Below, in pieces: positions 28,384-36,850 of a stretch of 64,000 nt of DNA (position 1 is its first letter; each line of letters starts with the position of its first letter). The stretch is from Ktedonospora formicarum (GTDB lineage Bacteria > Chloroflexota > Ktedonobacteria > Ktedonobacterales > Ktedonobacteraceae), in contig NZ_BNJF01000008.1 of NCBI RefSeq assembly GCF_016587355.1, positions 248,001 through 312,000 of the forward strand, in the 5' to 3' direction. The translations under genes and the position numbers were made by a program. The notes under the pieces are model-generated. The model made no database searches and was not told the origin of the DNA. It was given only the letters and a program-made list of their open reading frames with translations.

Positions 28384-29133
28384 TTAATCCCACCAGAAAG
28401 GCCAATACGAAGCGTGAAGGAGCCAGGATGCCAGAGCTTCGACGTTTCCTTGACATTGGGTATCAACAATAAACTCAGGACAGTATTCAATGTGCTCTAG
28501 GGCCAGGACAAGTGCCTCTGCTCGATTTTTCGGTGGATGGGCAACGAATGCAAACCAATCGCAGTGAGACATACTCACGAGCTCCAGTCCGTACTTCTGA
28601 GACCAGTGTTTCATGACGCTGATGTGGATACTTGCTCGTGGACACTCATTAAAATCGCCAAATTGTAAGAACGCGGGAACTTCCCAACAGTTGATGGTAG
28701 GAAACAAGGCGAGCTGGACCTTGGCTGTTGCTTGTAACTCCTCCAGAAACCCTTCCAAAGGATCCTGTATCCAAGGTTCTTCCTCGTCTTCGCCTCCTTC
28801 CTGTGCCAACCTGCTTCGTTCTTGTGCAGCTGCGAGAAGTGCTCGCTCTACATCTCCCTCTTTTACCCACTCGGTGATATCAATGGTCTGGCTCTCCTCT
28901 AAGAGAGAATGCATTGAGGAACCATACTAATCGAGATAAATGTCGACGCCGCCCAAAATCACGGGCCAGTACTCTGTTCGCGTGACAAGGCTACGCAAGC
29001 GCTGCCAGCAGGAAAATGCCGCTGTGCCCTCACACGTGAGCACATAGCTCTTTTCTTGGGCCGTGGGGAAGAGTATCTCCAATGAGCCACCCTCAATCTG
29101 ATGCTGTTTCAAGAGAGTACTGAGGCGTTCCAT
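28384..29133 (-). pseudogene. DUF4253 protein split by an in-frame TAG
   Basis: Two open frames, 28927-29133 and 28384-28914, are in the same reading frame and separated only by TAG (28927-28929) plus four codons. Joined they give a 249-codon DUF4253-type gene: the N-terminal piece ends TEYWPVILGGVDIYLD, the usual start region before the domain, and the C-terminal piece has FLQFGDFNECPRASIH, LKHWSQKYGLELV-like sequence, FVAHPPKNRAEALVLALEH and the hallmark end YWPFWWD. DUF4253 proteins are of unknown function. Start ATG 29133 follows AGGAGGAAAG. The TAG is most simply a nonsense mutation, the second in two adjacent genes. Confidence 0.72.
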
Positions 29134-29264
29134 CTTTCCTCCTCATACGAGATTTTTTCTTCTATTTCTTTGCATCCTTATGGAAGCCGGAAATGAGGGA
29201 CTTGCCTTCCATGGGTCGTTCCTGTTCGTATTTCGCTCCACTTGACCACAAGCCGAGGAGGAGT

Positions 29265-30003
29265 TTACAGAAGACGACGAACTAGCTCAAGATTATATCG
29301 ATGGAGAAAAAGATTCAGACAAGCCTCATGCATTACCAAGGATTTGGAGAAAGAGAGCGTTTTGCGAACAAAGCGAGCCAGGCGCTATCGAAGTGTGTTA
29401 TTCCACCGTTCCACATGGGCCGTTTCACCAGCTTCTTTGCCAGTCGCAGTGTGCTGATCTTCTGGGATCACCGCTTGATAGACCGCCCAAAAATCGGTGA
29501 AGCAGCGGCCTTTACGATACGGGAGTGGGATGGCTTTCCACAAGCAACGGCAGGTCTGTTCACTTCGATCTCCTACAGCATACGCCACGACTTGTCGTGT
29601 CTTACGACACAACGCAATCCAAATCCAGGCTTGGCGTGTCTTTTTTAGCACAAAAGACCAAAGCTCATCCGACTCCAGTACGGTTGCATCCATATCGTTG
29701 GCATCAGGCTTGATCAGTGTTTCGCTCAACGCTGGCAGCTTGACGGCTTTTTTTTATCCAGGCGATCACCGTGTTACGTGAAACCCCAAAGGTTCGTTCC
29801 AGGCCTCGTAAGCTGCTACGTTCTTCGTAGGCGTGCAGAATCTCTTCTCGACGGTTTTCTGGATACGCATGTGGTGTCGGATTCTCTCTGCTTTGTCTTT
29901 GGCAACCACGGCAGAGATATTTCTGTTTCCCATTAGGAGATCAGCCATTACGCACCAGTGCGTCACTTCCACAATGAGGACAATGAACAATGACGGTGAT
30001 CAT
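29265..30003 (-). pseudogene. IS1-family transposase (InsAB'), with A8 slippery site and two stops
   Basis: InsA part: zinc-finger start VIVHCPHCGSDALVRNG, then after a TGA (29941-29943) SPNGKQKYLCRGCQRQSREN and a helix-turn-helix (SLRGLERTFGVSRNTVIAWI). At a run of eight A (29748-29755 on the minus strand) the frame changes to InsB: KLPALSETLIKPDAN, ESDELWSFVLKK, YTDFW-like CFTDFWAVYQAV, and ERWNNTLR. A TAG (29385-29387) replaces the conserved Gln of NTLRQRL; the same frame then reads RLARFVRKTLSFSKS and ends LVRRLL at TAA 29265. The A8 change of frame is the programmed -1 frameshift typical of IS1; the TGA and TAG are true damage. Clear inverted ends were not found. Confidence 0.82.
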
Positions 30004-30076
30004 GGAATCTTTAACCTCATGTATGTATGATGCCCTTATGCTACCACATCATTCCCTTTTTCACCACTACCGAGAA

Positions 30077-30101
30077 TTCGTTATTGATAGTAATGGAATG
30101 A
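30077..30101. repeat. 25-bp motif shared with 19275-19299
   Basis: TTCGTTATTGATAGTAATGG followed by AATGA here matches the motif at 19275-19299 with two substitutions. It lies at the IS1/IS110 boundary and may mark the left end of the IS110 element that follows. Confidence 0.55.
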
Positions 30102-30361
30102 ACCTAACCAGGATATGAAATAGCGTGGTGTGGTTCGTGCTCCGTAAAACAAGGCGCTCGATAATCGCATACCTGATATTGAGAAGATAGACATTTCACT
30201 TCGAGTAAGCCTCAAGCAACTCTTGAGAGCTTGAGGCTTACTCGAAATGGTGTGAGGTGGCTCATGCCAGAGATGCGGATCAAGCGATGCCACATCTCTG
30301 GCTCGCGAGATGCTACCTGCCATTTCCTTCGACATGTGTGTAGCCATAATCTGAGAGAACA
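30102..30361 (+). ncRNA. IS110 left non-coding end, possible bridge-RNA relic
   Basis: This 260-base non-coding region precedes an IS110-family transposase. It contains a perfect 18-base hairpin (arms 30200-30217 and 30229-30246, TTCGAGTAAGCCTCAAGC, 11-base loop). IS110-group elements encode a structured bridge RNA in exactly this place, 5' of the transposase. Loop guides were not assigned; the element is dead, so the RNA may not be made. Inference from position and structure only. Confidence 0.35.
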
Positions 30362-31095
30362 ATGCGAAACAAGGATTTGAAGACCGTACATATCCTTTTG
30401 AGCGAGGAGTACAAGCAAATGCCTCTAGGAGCCTTGAAACACATTCAGATGAGCGCTGTGTTTCCTCTTGCGAACGAATCGCTGTATGTCGATGTTGATA
30501 TTGGGAAGCATTCGCATATCGCAGACTTTGCTTATCAGACTCTGCTCCAGCATCATACACAATTTGAAAGCTGCCCTGTTCTTGCTTTCGACCAATCGCG
30601 CGAGAGCTTTCGTTCTCTCGTGCCTCTTGCTCAAGTCTCTGTCATGGTCGAAAAAACTGGCCACTATCACAAGGCTCTGGTCTAATACCTTTGGGAGTTG
30701 GATGGCTCCGTGTATGTGATCCATGTTCAGGAGCGACCTACAGGGATGCTGAAAACGGATAAGCGTGACGCGCTCGGCTTGGCCAACACCTTGTACTACC
30801 AGCTTGAATTGGGGGCACAAGGACAGATCAAACCCAACTGGTTCGACGTGCCGTTCCCCCGATAGTGGCTGCATCGCTCTTGCGTGGATTGATGTGCCAT
30901 CGATACGAACTGAGTCGTGAAGCAATTCAACGCAAGAACAAGCTGATGTCCATCTGCGATGAGGTCTTCCCCGAATTTACACGTATCTGTAAGGACCCTT
31001 GCCTGCCTTCGACACTTTCCCTGTGCGAATGCTTTCCGATGCATATGTTTGAAATCAAGGTTCTGCCTGTCTATCACAAAGAGTTTCACGCTTAA
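30362..31095 (+). pseudogene. IS110-family transposase with stop and frameshift
   Basis: The first frame reads SLYVDVDIGKHSHIADFAYQ (the RuvC-like DED start of IS110), ESCPVLAFDQSRESFRSL and VMVEKTGHYHKALV, then a TAA at 30683-30685. The same frame continues YLWELDGSVYVIHVQERP, LKTDKRDALGLANTLYYQLE and then breaks near 30860. The next frame resumes as HRYELSREAIQRKNKLMSICDEVFPEF and ends 31095. The C-terminal serine-bearing transposase_20 domain is missing. This is a decayed, 3'-truncated copy of a group unlike the one at 34570-36136. Confidence 0.8.
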
Positions 31096-31149
31096 AAAGC
31101 GACAGCATCGCCTCTGCCACTTGGGTCAAACAGAGCTACCTTGGCAAAT

Positions 31150-32076
31150 TCACAGCAAGTCAGGAAACACGCCGCTTATCAACGGTGAAGAAGTCGCGCG
31201 CCTGGGGAGCCATTGCAACGCAACACAGGACAGAATCATCAAAATCATGAGAATCTGAACAAAGACAGCGTAAATCCGCTGATTGGGAGCCAGGATTGCC
31301 GGGACATCCGTCGGCGAGAGCCATTCGTAGCATATTTCCAGAACTACAAGGCCAGCTACAACGCTGCTTGCTATGCGTACCCAGTTCTTGCCTGTGCGAA
31401 TCAGGAAGGCAAGGCAGGCTGTGCAGGTGCCAAAGAAGATGTGTGCCCCTACGACGATCACCTGGATCGAGTACACAGAACCGTCGATCTCACGCTGCGA
31501 AAAACCAGGGTTCAGCGTTTTGACAGCGTTGACAACATCATTGCGATTGAGGAGAAAGAGTGTGAGGACACCCACGCTGATAAGCGTATACAGGAGGTAG
31601 CCTCCGGTCCCCAGATTAATCTCCAGCGGCACCCGATTGCGTGCTCCCCCATCATCAGGAAGCGCATTTGCTGTCTGTGCTTGCTCCGTTTCAGGGCGCT
31701 TCTTCCCTCTCATTTGCCATCCTTGAATGATTAGGATCACGTTCAGACCAAACAGCAGCATTGCATTAGACGGATGCAATGCTGCCAGAAACGGAACGCT
31801 TCTGGTGAAGCCAGCCAGCGCCACCTGGAGCAGTGTCAGCACGAAAAGCACCGCGCTCCAGATGGTCATTTTGCCAGGCAATCGCGCCAGCAATGCCGCT
31901 AGTGGCAACAGCAGCGTGAGCAGCAACAGCAGCAGTCCCAGAGCACTATGTGTTGTTCGTCCCCAGATCGTGCCTGCAAATAGCGACGTTCCAATGAGAA
32001 AGCCTTCTATTAAGATGCCCAGTAAGATCAGTCCAGCCAGCATCAGATAGAAAAGGAGCATTCGGGAGTGAGTCAT
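31150..32076 (-). CDS. DUF6220-containing polytopic membrane protein
   Basis: A 308-residue membrane protein. The first 125 residues have four hydrophobic helices and the LHPSNAMLLFGLNVILIIQGW motif of DUF6220. A 35-residue polar linker (RGKKRPETEQAQTANALPDDGG) joins a second set of four helices (GGYLLYTLISVGVLTLFLL; VIVVGAHIFFGTCTACLAFLI). The second half may derive from duplication or be a separate unknown domain. No enzymatic motif is seen and the function is unknown. Start ATG 32076 follows GGAAGGTAA. Neighbouring IS110 debris lies just beyond its stop. Confidence 0.7.
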   Translation of the reverse strand: MTHSRMLLFYLMLAGLILLGILIEGFLIGTSLFAGTIWGRTTHSALGLLLLLLTLLLPLAALLARLPGKMTIWSAVLFVLTLLQVALAGFTRSVPFLAALHPSNAMLLFGLNVILIIQGWQMRGKKRPETEQAQTANALPDDGGARNRVPLEINLGTGGYLLYTLISVGVLTLFLLNRNDVVNAVKTLNPGFSQREIDGSVYSIQVIVVGAHIFFGTCTACLAFLIRTGKNWVRIASSVVAGLVVLEICYEWLSPTDVPAILAPNQRIYAVFVQILMILMILSCVALQWLPRRATSSPLISGVFPDLL

Positions 32077-32135
32077 AGGTGAATTACCTTCCTTTCGTCG
32101 AAGACGTGTTCTCGGTCGACTTCTTCGCGGGCACC

Positions 32136-32576
32136 CTACGCAGAGGGTGCCGAGCCTGTCAGCGGAGTAGTGTCGAGGTATCTGACTTCATAGACGCGCT
32201 CGGCGAACTTCCAGCCGTCCTCGGTGCGCCGGTAGCGGTCGTGGTACACGCCATAGTTCAACTGCGAGCCGCCCTCGCGCAGGTGCCCGAGCTCACAGAT
32301 GTATGCACGACCGAGAGCAGTGTCGCCCTCAAGCTGGATTGTGCCTGGGTGCGTGGTTTGCACGAAGTAGTCCCAGAGATCCTGCAGCCGCTCGACTCCG
32401 GCGCGGATCTCCTCCCGGCTGACGGCTTCGGCGTTGATGTGGAGGATCCGCACCACGCCATCCTCGGTGAACAGCGCCGCGAGGCGGCCGTAGTCGCGCA
32501 TCATCCCTGCGTCGGTGAACTCGCCACGCAGCGCCTCTATCTCGAAGCGATCAATAATGCTCTGAAAGTTGCTCAT
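32136..32576 (-). CDS. SnoaL-like/NTF2-fold protein
   Basis: A 146-residue NTF2-superfamily protein of the SnoaL_4 type: IDRFEIEALRGEFTDAGMMRDYGRLAALFTEDGV at the start, GVERLQDLWDYFVQTTHPG, TALGRAYICELG and YHDRYRRTEDGWKFAERVYEVRYLD at the end. The cone-shaped fold usually binds a small hydrophobic molecule (isomerase, cyclase or dehydratase) or is a hitchhiker of unknown role. Its codons are clearly richer in G and C at third positions than its neighbours, hinting at transfer from an actinobacterial-type genome. Start ATG 32576 follows AGAGGAAACTC. Confidence 0.85.
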   Translation of the reverse strand: MSNFQSIIDRFEIEALRGEFTDAGMMRDYGRLAALFTEDGVVRILHINAEAVSREEIRAGVERLQDLWDYFVQTTHPGTIQLEGDTALGRAYICELGHLREGGSQLNYGVYHDRYRRTEDGWKFAERVYEVRYLDTTPLTGSAPSA

Positions 32577-32596
32577 GAGTTTCCTCTTTTCTGCTG

Positions 32597-33395
32597 CTAC
32601 CGTATAAATTTTGTGATATGTATAATGGATAATTGTGCCTCAGGTAATGCATTGTTTGGAGATAACGTGGTGTTCTCTGTTGCAAAAAGGAGCCAGGCAT
32701 GCCACATTCCAGGCCAAATCTCCTGTTTGACCTCGACTCCAGTTTTGTGTAATCGATCTGCCATCAGCACCGTATCTCTCTTCGCTAACTCTTCCGTCCC
32801 AGCCAACAGGAAGCTTGGTGGCAAGCCATGTGCGTCCACGTAGAGCAGCGAGACCAGCAGATGATGGGGATCTCACCGTGCCATGATTGGTATAGGACGC
32901 ATATGCTTTTGAAACCTTGTCTCTCAGCAGCGGATCAGGCTCGGCTGTTGTCAGATCGCCTGCTGGCGAGATGGCGACCAGAGCTGCTGGTAGCGCCTCA
33001 TGGCTCTCGCGTAATGCCAGGGCTGTGGTGAGCGTCAGATTTCCACCAGCCGATTTTCCTGCGATAATGATCTGTGAGGTGGCGAATCCCTGCGTGCGCA
33101 GCCACTCGTATGCTGTCATACATTCCTGCAGGCCAGCAGGGAAAGGATATTCAGGTGCCAGGCGGTATTGTGGCATGAGGACATATACTCCGGTCTGTTG
33201 AGAGAGTTGCGCGGTAAGGGAAAAAAGCACCTCACGCGCAACATCTATGAAGTGCCCCCAGGCAGGTAGTGGATGATCTTGTTCTTGGTGGCTCCTCTGG
33301 CATATACGAAATGTGCTGGGACTCCGTCTGCATTGACGCGTTCAAAAGAGACTGCGAATGGGAAGGAGAGCCGCTGAGGGTCGACTGTTTTTAAT
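32597..33395 (-). pseudogene. HSL-type alpha/beta hydrolase with two frameshifts
   Basis: Pieces in three frames assemble one hormone-sensitive-lipase-like esterase. From about 33395: LKTVDPQRLSFPFAVSFERV, VPAHFVYARGATKNKIIHYLPGG. Near 33250 the frame shifts to HFIDVAREVLFSLTAQLSQ, PQYRLAPEYPFPAG and the nucleophile IIAGKSAGGNLTL. Near 32845 it shifts again to DAHGLPPSFLLAGTEELAKRDT and WPGMWHAWLLFATE, ending 32597. The oxyanion HGGG motif has become LPGG at the first break. About 265 residues are recoverable against the normal 300 or so. Decayed gene, once an intracellular esterase. Confidence 0.72.
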
Positions 33396-33583
33396 TGCAA
33401 TGATTGGCCATAACATGAGTCAAGGATGTCAGATCGGTTTGAACCATAGTATAGTGCCTGGAAGTGACAGGAAGATGAACATGCTCTTCTTTTTTGTCAT
33501 CGTTCTGTCATTGTTGTTGATAACTGAAAAGGGGACCACATGTCGTGTTCTTCTAGGAAAGTCATAATCTGAAAGGAGGTAGG

Positions 33584-33639
33584 TGGTGTTGTCCCGTTTG
33601 GAGAGAAGGGCTAAAGTGAAAGAAGAAGACCCTTCAAGG
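33584..33639. repeat. IS3 element left terminal inverted repeat
   Basis: Exact reverse complement of 36407-36462 over 56 bases. A related imperfect motif (ATCCCGCTTTGGAAGAAAGC) follows at about 33646, as if transposase-binding sites are repeated. Confidence 0.9.
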
Positions 33640-33679
33640 TGGTCATATCCCGCTTTGGAAGAAAGCCCAAAGAGCAAGG

Positions 33680-34536
33680 CTAGATCAGACGATGTTCAAA
33701 CTCCCATGGGCTCAGGTATCCAAGCGTTGAGTGCCGTCGTACTCGGTTGTAATATCCCTCGATGTACTCGAAGATGACTTGCCGAGCTTGCTGACGGCTC
33801 TGTAAATGAATGCGATAGACACACTCTTTTTTGAGCGTGGAAAAAAAGCTTTCCATCGCAGCATTATCGTAGCAATTGGCCACTCGGCTCATACTGACCT
33901 GGATGCCTAACTGTTCCAAGAGCCCCAGGTAGGCCTGGCTGGTATACTCAGATCCCTGATCGGAGTGATGCAGCAGATTCTTCTGGGGAGTCCGGCGAGC
34001 GAGAGCCATGCGCAAAGCGGCTTCGACCAGCGTTTCATCATAGGTGCTCGCCATCGACCAGCCAACAATCATGCGTGAGCACAAATCGAGCACCACCGCC
34101 AGATAGAGCCAGCCTTCCGCAGTCCAAATGCTGGTGATGTCCACGACCCACTTGCAATTGGGGTCACTCGCCCCAAACTCGCGATTGAGCAGATTTTGGG
34201 CCACCTGCGCGCCTGGCTGGCGTTGCGTTGTGTGGATATGGTGAGGCTGAAGACACACCCGCAACCCAAGCGCTTGCATGAGGCGTACGACGCGTTTGCG
34301 CGCGCAGTGCACGCCCAGGTCCCGTAATTCGGCATGCACTCGTGGGCTGCCATAGAGGCCACGATGAGTCTGGAAGATCTGCGTAATCAGTTCGCACAGG
34401 TAGCCATCTTCCGAGCATGCTCACTCAGTGGGCGCGTTCGCCAAGCGTAGTAGCCACTCACCGAGACCTCAAGCACATGACACATACGTTGGATGGGGTA
34501 CTCATGGGCATGCTCCGCAATAAACTGGAATCTTAC
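33680..34536 (-). pseudogene. IS3 OrfB integrase-type transposase, one frameshift
   Basis: DDE transposase of the IS3 rve type. From 34536 the frame reads VRFQFIAEHAHEYPIQRM and VSVSGYYAWRTRPLSEHAR; near 34405 a base is missing and the reading continues DGYLCELITQIFQTHRGLYG, then in the long frame to 33680: NCKWVVDITSIW (first Asp), LHHSDQGSEYTSQ (second Asp), AAMESFFSTLKKE (Glu) and the end STLGYLSPWEFEH. All three catalytic residues remain. It would normally be made by -1 frameshifting from orfA, whose stop TAA (34533-34535) overlaps the start of this frame. Confidence 0.85.
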
Positions 34537-34646
34537 AGGCGCGGGCGCGAGAAGATGGCGATAGCTTTTCCTCTGAACCAGCTGCGCCCAAGGCAAAAAA
34601 AGTCCCCCTGTGCCCGCATCAGGTGCGAGGAGAGCGAGAGAAGAAG

Positions 34647-35889
34647 CTAGGCGACGTGTTGCGGTGTCAGGTCAACGTGGTACCCAAGCCGCTCTAGCTG
34701 CTTGACCAATCGCCGTTGTTTCTCGTGTTGGTCTCGTTGGGTAAAGTAGTCTTCCCCTTTCTCTTCATAGGGCTGCCCCGTAGTGAGCATCTGGTAGTAG
34801 ATCAGCAGAATACTGTGTCCCACCGCCACTGCCGCATGTTTGCGTCCTCGTCCCTTGCTCATCCGCCGAAATTGAGCTCCCAGGTACGTTTTGGTCTTTC
34901 CGGCAGCGTGACCTGCTTGCACCAGGATGGTTTTGGCATGTCGATTCCCTTTGCGCGTCCGTCCACTCATCCGCTTGCCTCCACTTTCATGCTGCCCAGG
35001 GCAGATGCCCACCCAAGAGGCGAGATGAGCCGCATCTGGGAAGGTCCCCAGGTCCCATCCGATCTCGGCAAAGAGCGTTTCCAACACGCGTTGACTGACC
35101 CCAGTGATCGCATCGAGTCGTTCCATCGTCTCCTTCTGAGGGGCAAGGCGCTCTTCGATTTCCCGATCCAGCCGTGCGATACTGCGCTCAAGGTGCTCGA
35201 CCATCATGAGGAGTTCCCCCAACAAGAAGCAGTGATGGGCTCGCATGCAGCCTTGCAAGGCAGGAACCAAGGCATCCCGTTTGTGGGGCGCTCGTCGCAA
35301 CGCCAGATCTGCTAACACTTCCGGCCTGATCTCCCCGGCGGCCAGGGCATGCAGAATGTCACGTCCTGTTTTGCACAACATGTCCGCGAAGATGGAACTC
35401 AACTTGATGTTGGTTTCCTCCAGCAATTTGTGGATACGGTTCACATGACGCGTTCGCTCTTGCTTGAGATTGCTGCGATAGCGGGTCAGATCGCGCAAGT
35501 CGCGCTGGGGTTGAGGTGGAATGAAGGAGGCTTTGAGGAGGCCATGTTGCAACAAATCAGCAATCCATTGGGCATCTTTGGTGTCGGTTTTGCGACCAGG
35601 GACTGCCGCGCATGTGCTGGGCATTGACCAACACGATCTCGAAGAGCCCCTCCATCAGGTTGAAAATTGGCTTCCAATAGACCCCCGTGGACTCGAGGGC
35701 CACATGCGTGCAGTGGGCAGCTTGGAGCCAATCAACCAAGCGGAGGAGATCAGGGGTGAGCGTGGAGAAGCGTTGAAGCTCTTTGTGCTGCTTGCCATCC
35801 TCGGTATACCAGATCAGACACGCAACCACGAAGCGCTTGTGAACATCAAGACCGCAACAACATTGGTAAAGCACATGCATGGCAACCAC
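34647..35889 (-). pseudogene. IS110-family transposase, one frameshift
   Basis: N-terminal DEDD/RuvC-like domain in the first frame (CCGLDVHKRFVVACLIW, CTHVALESTGVYWKPIFNLM, EIVLVNAQHMR); near 35607 one extra base shifts the frame, and the rest reads PGRKTDTKDAQWIADLLQHG, RNRIHKLLEE-like NRIHKLLEETNIKLSSI, then the C-terminal transposase_20 domain DAITGVSQRVLETLFAEIG and HLASWVGICPGQHESGGKRM with its catalytic serine region, ending DLTPQHVA. Repaired length about 413 residues, normal for IS110. All landmark motifs survive, so the element has only recently been lost, or the extra base is an error. In the family this enzyme is a bridge-RNA-guided recombinase. Confidence 0.88.
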
Positions 35890-36136
35890 CCTCCTTGGTG
35901 AAACAGAGAGACGTTGGTGGGTGAAAGGTCACCAATGGGGTATCTGCACAGATGATACTTTCCTCTTCGTGCTTCCTCTCAAGGAGCGACATGCGGTGGT
36001 GCATTTCGATACCCAGGAACATCTTTTTAGCCAAGCTCAAGGCTTAACAAGCGTGAACTTCGTCCTGCGCGTTGGGACCCTTCCTTCCAAGTATACCTTG
36101 GTTCATCCGCGGTGGTGCTCCGAAGGAGCATGCCTC
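35890..36136 (-). ncRNA. Candidate bridge RNA of the IS110 element
   Basis: These 247 bases lie between the left end of the IS110 element and its transposase start, where IS110-group elements encode the bridge RNA that pairs with target and donor DNA. The stretch contains GTTGGTGGGTGAAAGGTCAC and inverted pairs such as GGTGCTCCGAAGGAGCATGC near the end. A fold and the guide loops could not be computed here. The target actually used is the T-rich GCTTTTTTTAG inside IS3 orfA. Confidence 0.45.
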
Positions 36137-36398
36137 TTTTTAGAATATCACGCTCCTGTTGGACGACCTCTAACTCGTGCTTGAGGTGGCGGAGTTCCGC
36201 TTCTTCAGGACGTGGATGTCCACTCCCTGGAAAGGCCTGAGCTCCATGCTCTTCGTATTGGGTCCGCCATCGCCAAAGGCTGCTCTCTGAGATGCCAAGC
36301 TCACGAGCAAGTTGGGCCTGCTTTTTGCCACTTTCGTGCAGCAGTCGCACCGCCTCCTGCTTGAATTCTCGTGTATATGTGGGTTGATGCTCTGCCAT
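36137..36398 (-). pseudogene. IS3 OrfA, 5' part (interrupted by IS110)
   Basis: From ATG 36398: TYTREFKQEAVRLLHESGKK, the helix-turn-helix AQLARELGISESSLWRWRTQ and the leucine-zipper helix AELRHLKHELEVVQQERDILK. Here the IS110 element begins; the frame runs on into it but that is not OrfA. The missing end, KAIAIFSRPRL and stop, lies at 34533-34569 on the far side. Rejoined, OrfA is about 98 residues. OrfA binds the inverted repeats and provides the frameshift start for OrfAB. Confidence 0.85.
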
Positions 36399-36406
36399 TG
36401 TTGTCT

Positions 36407-36462
36407 CCTTGAAGGGTCTTCTTCTTTCACTTTAGCCCTTCTCTCCAAACGGGACAACACCA
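36407..36462. repeat. IS3 element right terminal inverted repeat
   Basis: Exact reverse complement of 33584-33639. OrfA begins 8 bases inside it (ATG 36398), so the promoter must lie within or outside the repeat. Confidence 0.9.
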
Positions 36463-36595
36463 TACAAGATTGTTTTTGAACATGAGAGACACCTCTCTTT
36501 TCTTCTTCACTTTCACTTTTTTCACTAAGTACAATCAAATAATCTTCTTGGTAATGCGGGTGTGCATTGAGGGTGGACCATGCCCAAAATGTTGC

Positions 36596-36850
36596 ATGAT
36601 TGTACTTAGGGAGGACGCAGGGCAAGCACTCAGGCTCATCGGCGATTTGGAAGAATATATTCCAGCTACATACCAGGGGCATTGGCGGGGTCATGTCCTT
36701 GCCTTGCGTGCGCAATGTATGCATCTGTTTCAGTTGCCACAGGCAGCGCGCAGGGAGGCAGAACAGAGTCGAGCTATCTTTGAGCACCAAGGGCATCTCA
36801 TTGGTCTCCAAGACCTTGATGCCTGGTGGCACCATAAGGATGAAAAGTGA
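36596..36850 (+). pseudogene. C-terminal fragment of a TPR-like protein
   Basis: The frame gives about 84 residues with coding character: AGQALRLIGDLEEYIPATYQ, HWRGHVLALRAQCMHLFQLP, AARREAEQSRAIFEHQGHL and LQDLDAWWHH. The helix-turn-helix spacing and Ala/Leu pattern suggest tetratricopeptide repeats, like the last repeats of a regulator or carrier protein. No start signal exists; the upstream part was probably lost at the IS3 insertion (IS3 right end at 36462). Function cannot be assigned. Confidence 0.4.

Larger units (their letters stand above)
34570..36136 (-). mobile_element. IS110-family element inserted in IS3 orfA
   Basis: Boundaries are deduced by restoring the IS3 orfA: on the plus strand the host reads GGCGATAGCTTTT up to 34569 and resumes TTTTAGAATATC from 36138. 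The insert therefore runs from CCTCTGAACC to GCATGCCTC; both ends share CCTCT, consistent with the short core and lack of target duplication of IS110. It carries one frameshifted transposase gene with 247 bases of non-coding DNA on its 5' side and 77 on its 3' side. Confidence 0.8.
33584..36462 (-). mobile_element. IS3-family element with 56-bp perfect ends, split by IS110
   Basis: The element is bounded by perfect 56-base inverted repeats, 33584-33639 and 36407-36462 (TGGTGTTGTCCCGTTTGGAG...). On the minus strand it carries orfA (36398 leftward) and orfB (to 33680). An IS110 element (about 34570-36136) sits inside orfA between codons for ERDILK and KAIAIFS. Flanking direct repeats were not found. 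56 bases is long for IS3 ends (usually 20-40), so this may be a distinct subgroup. Confidence 0.85.

Noticed and set aside
28170..28500. Plus-strand small proteins before the DUF4253 gene
   Set aside because: They run into the DUF4253 gene in antisense and have no recognised features.
27351..29387. Pyrrolysine-like or other recoding of TAG
   Set aside because: Several normal genes here end in TAG, one affected gene is a dead transposase, and no suppressor or recoding element was seen.
32079..32843. 254-codon plus-strand frame opposite the SnoaL-like gene
   Set aside because: It is produced by high GC content in antisense; the SnoaL-like protein on the minus strand is convincing.
34716..35315. 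199-codon plus-strand frame inside the IS110 transposase
   Set aside because: It is antisense to the conserved transposase_20 domain.
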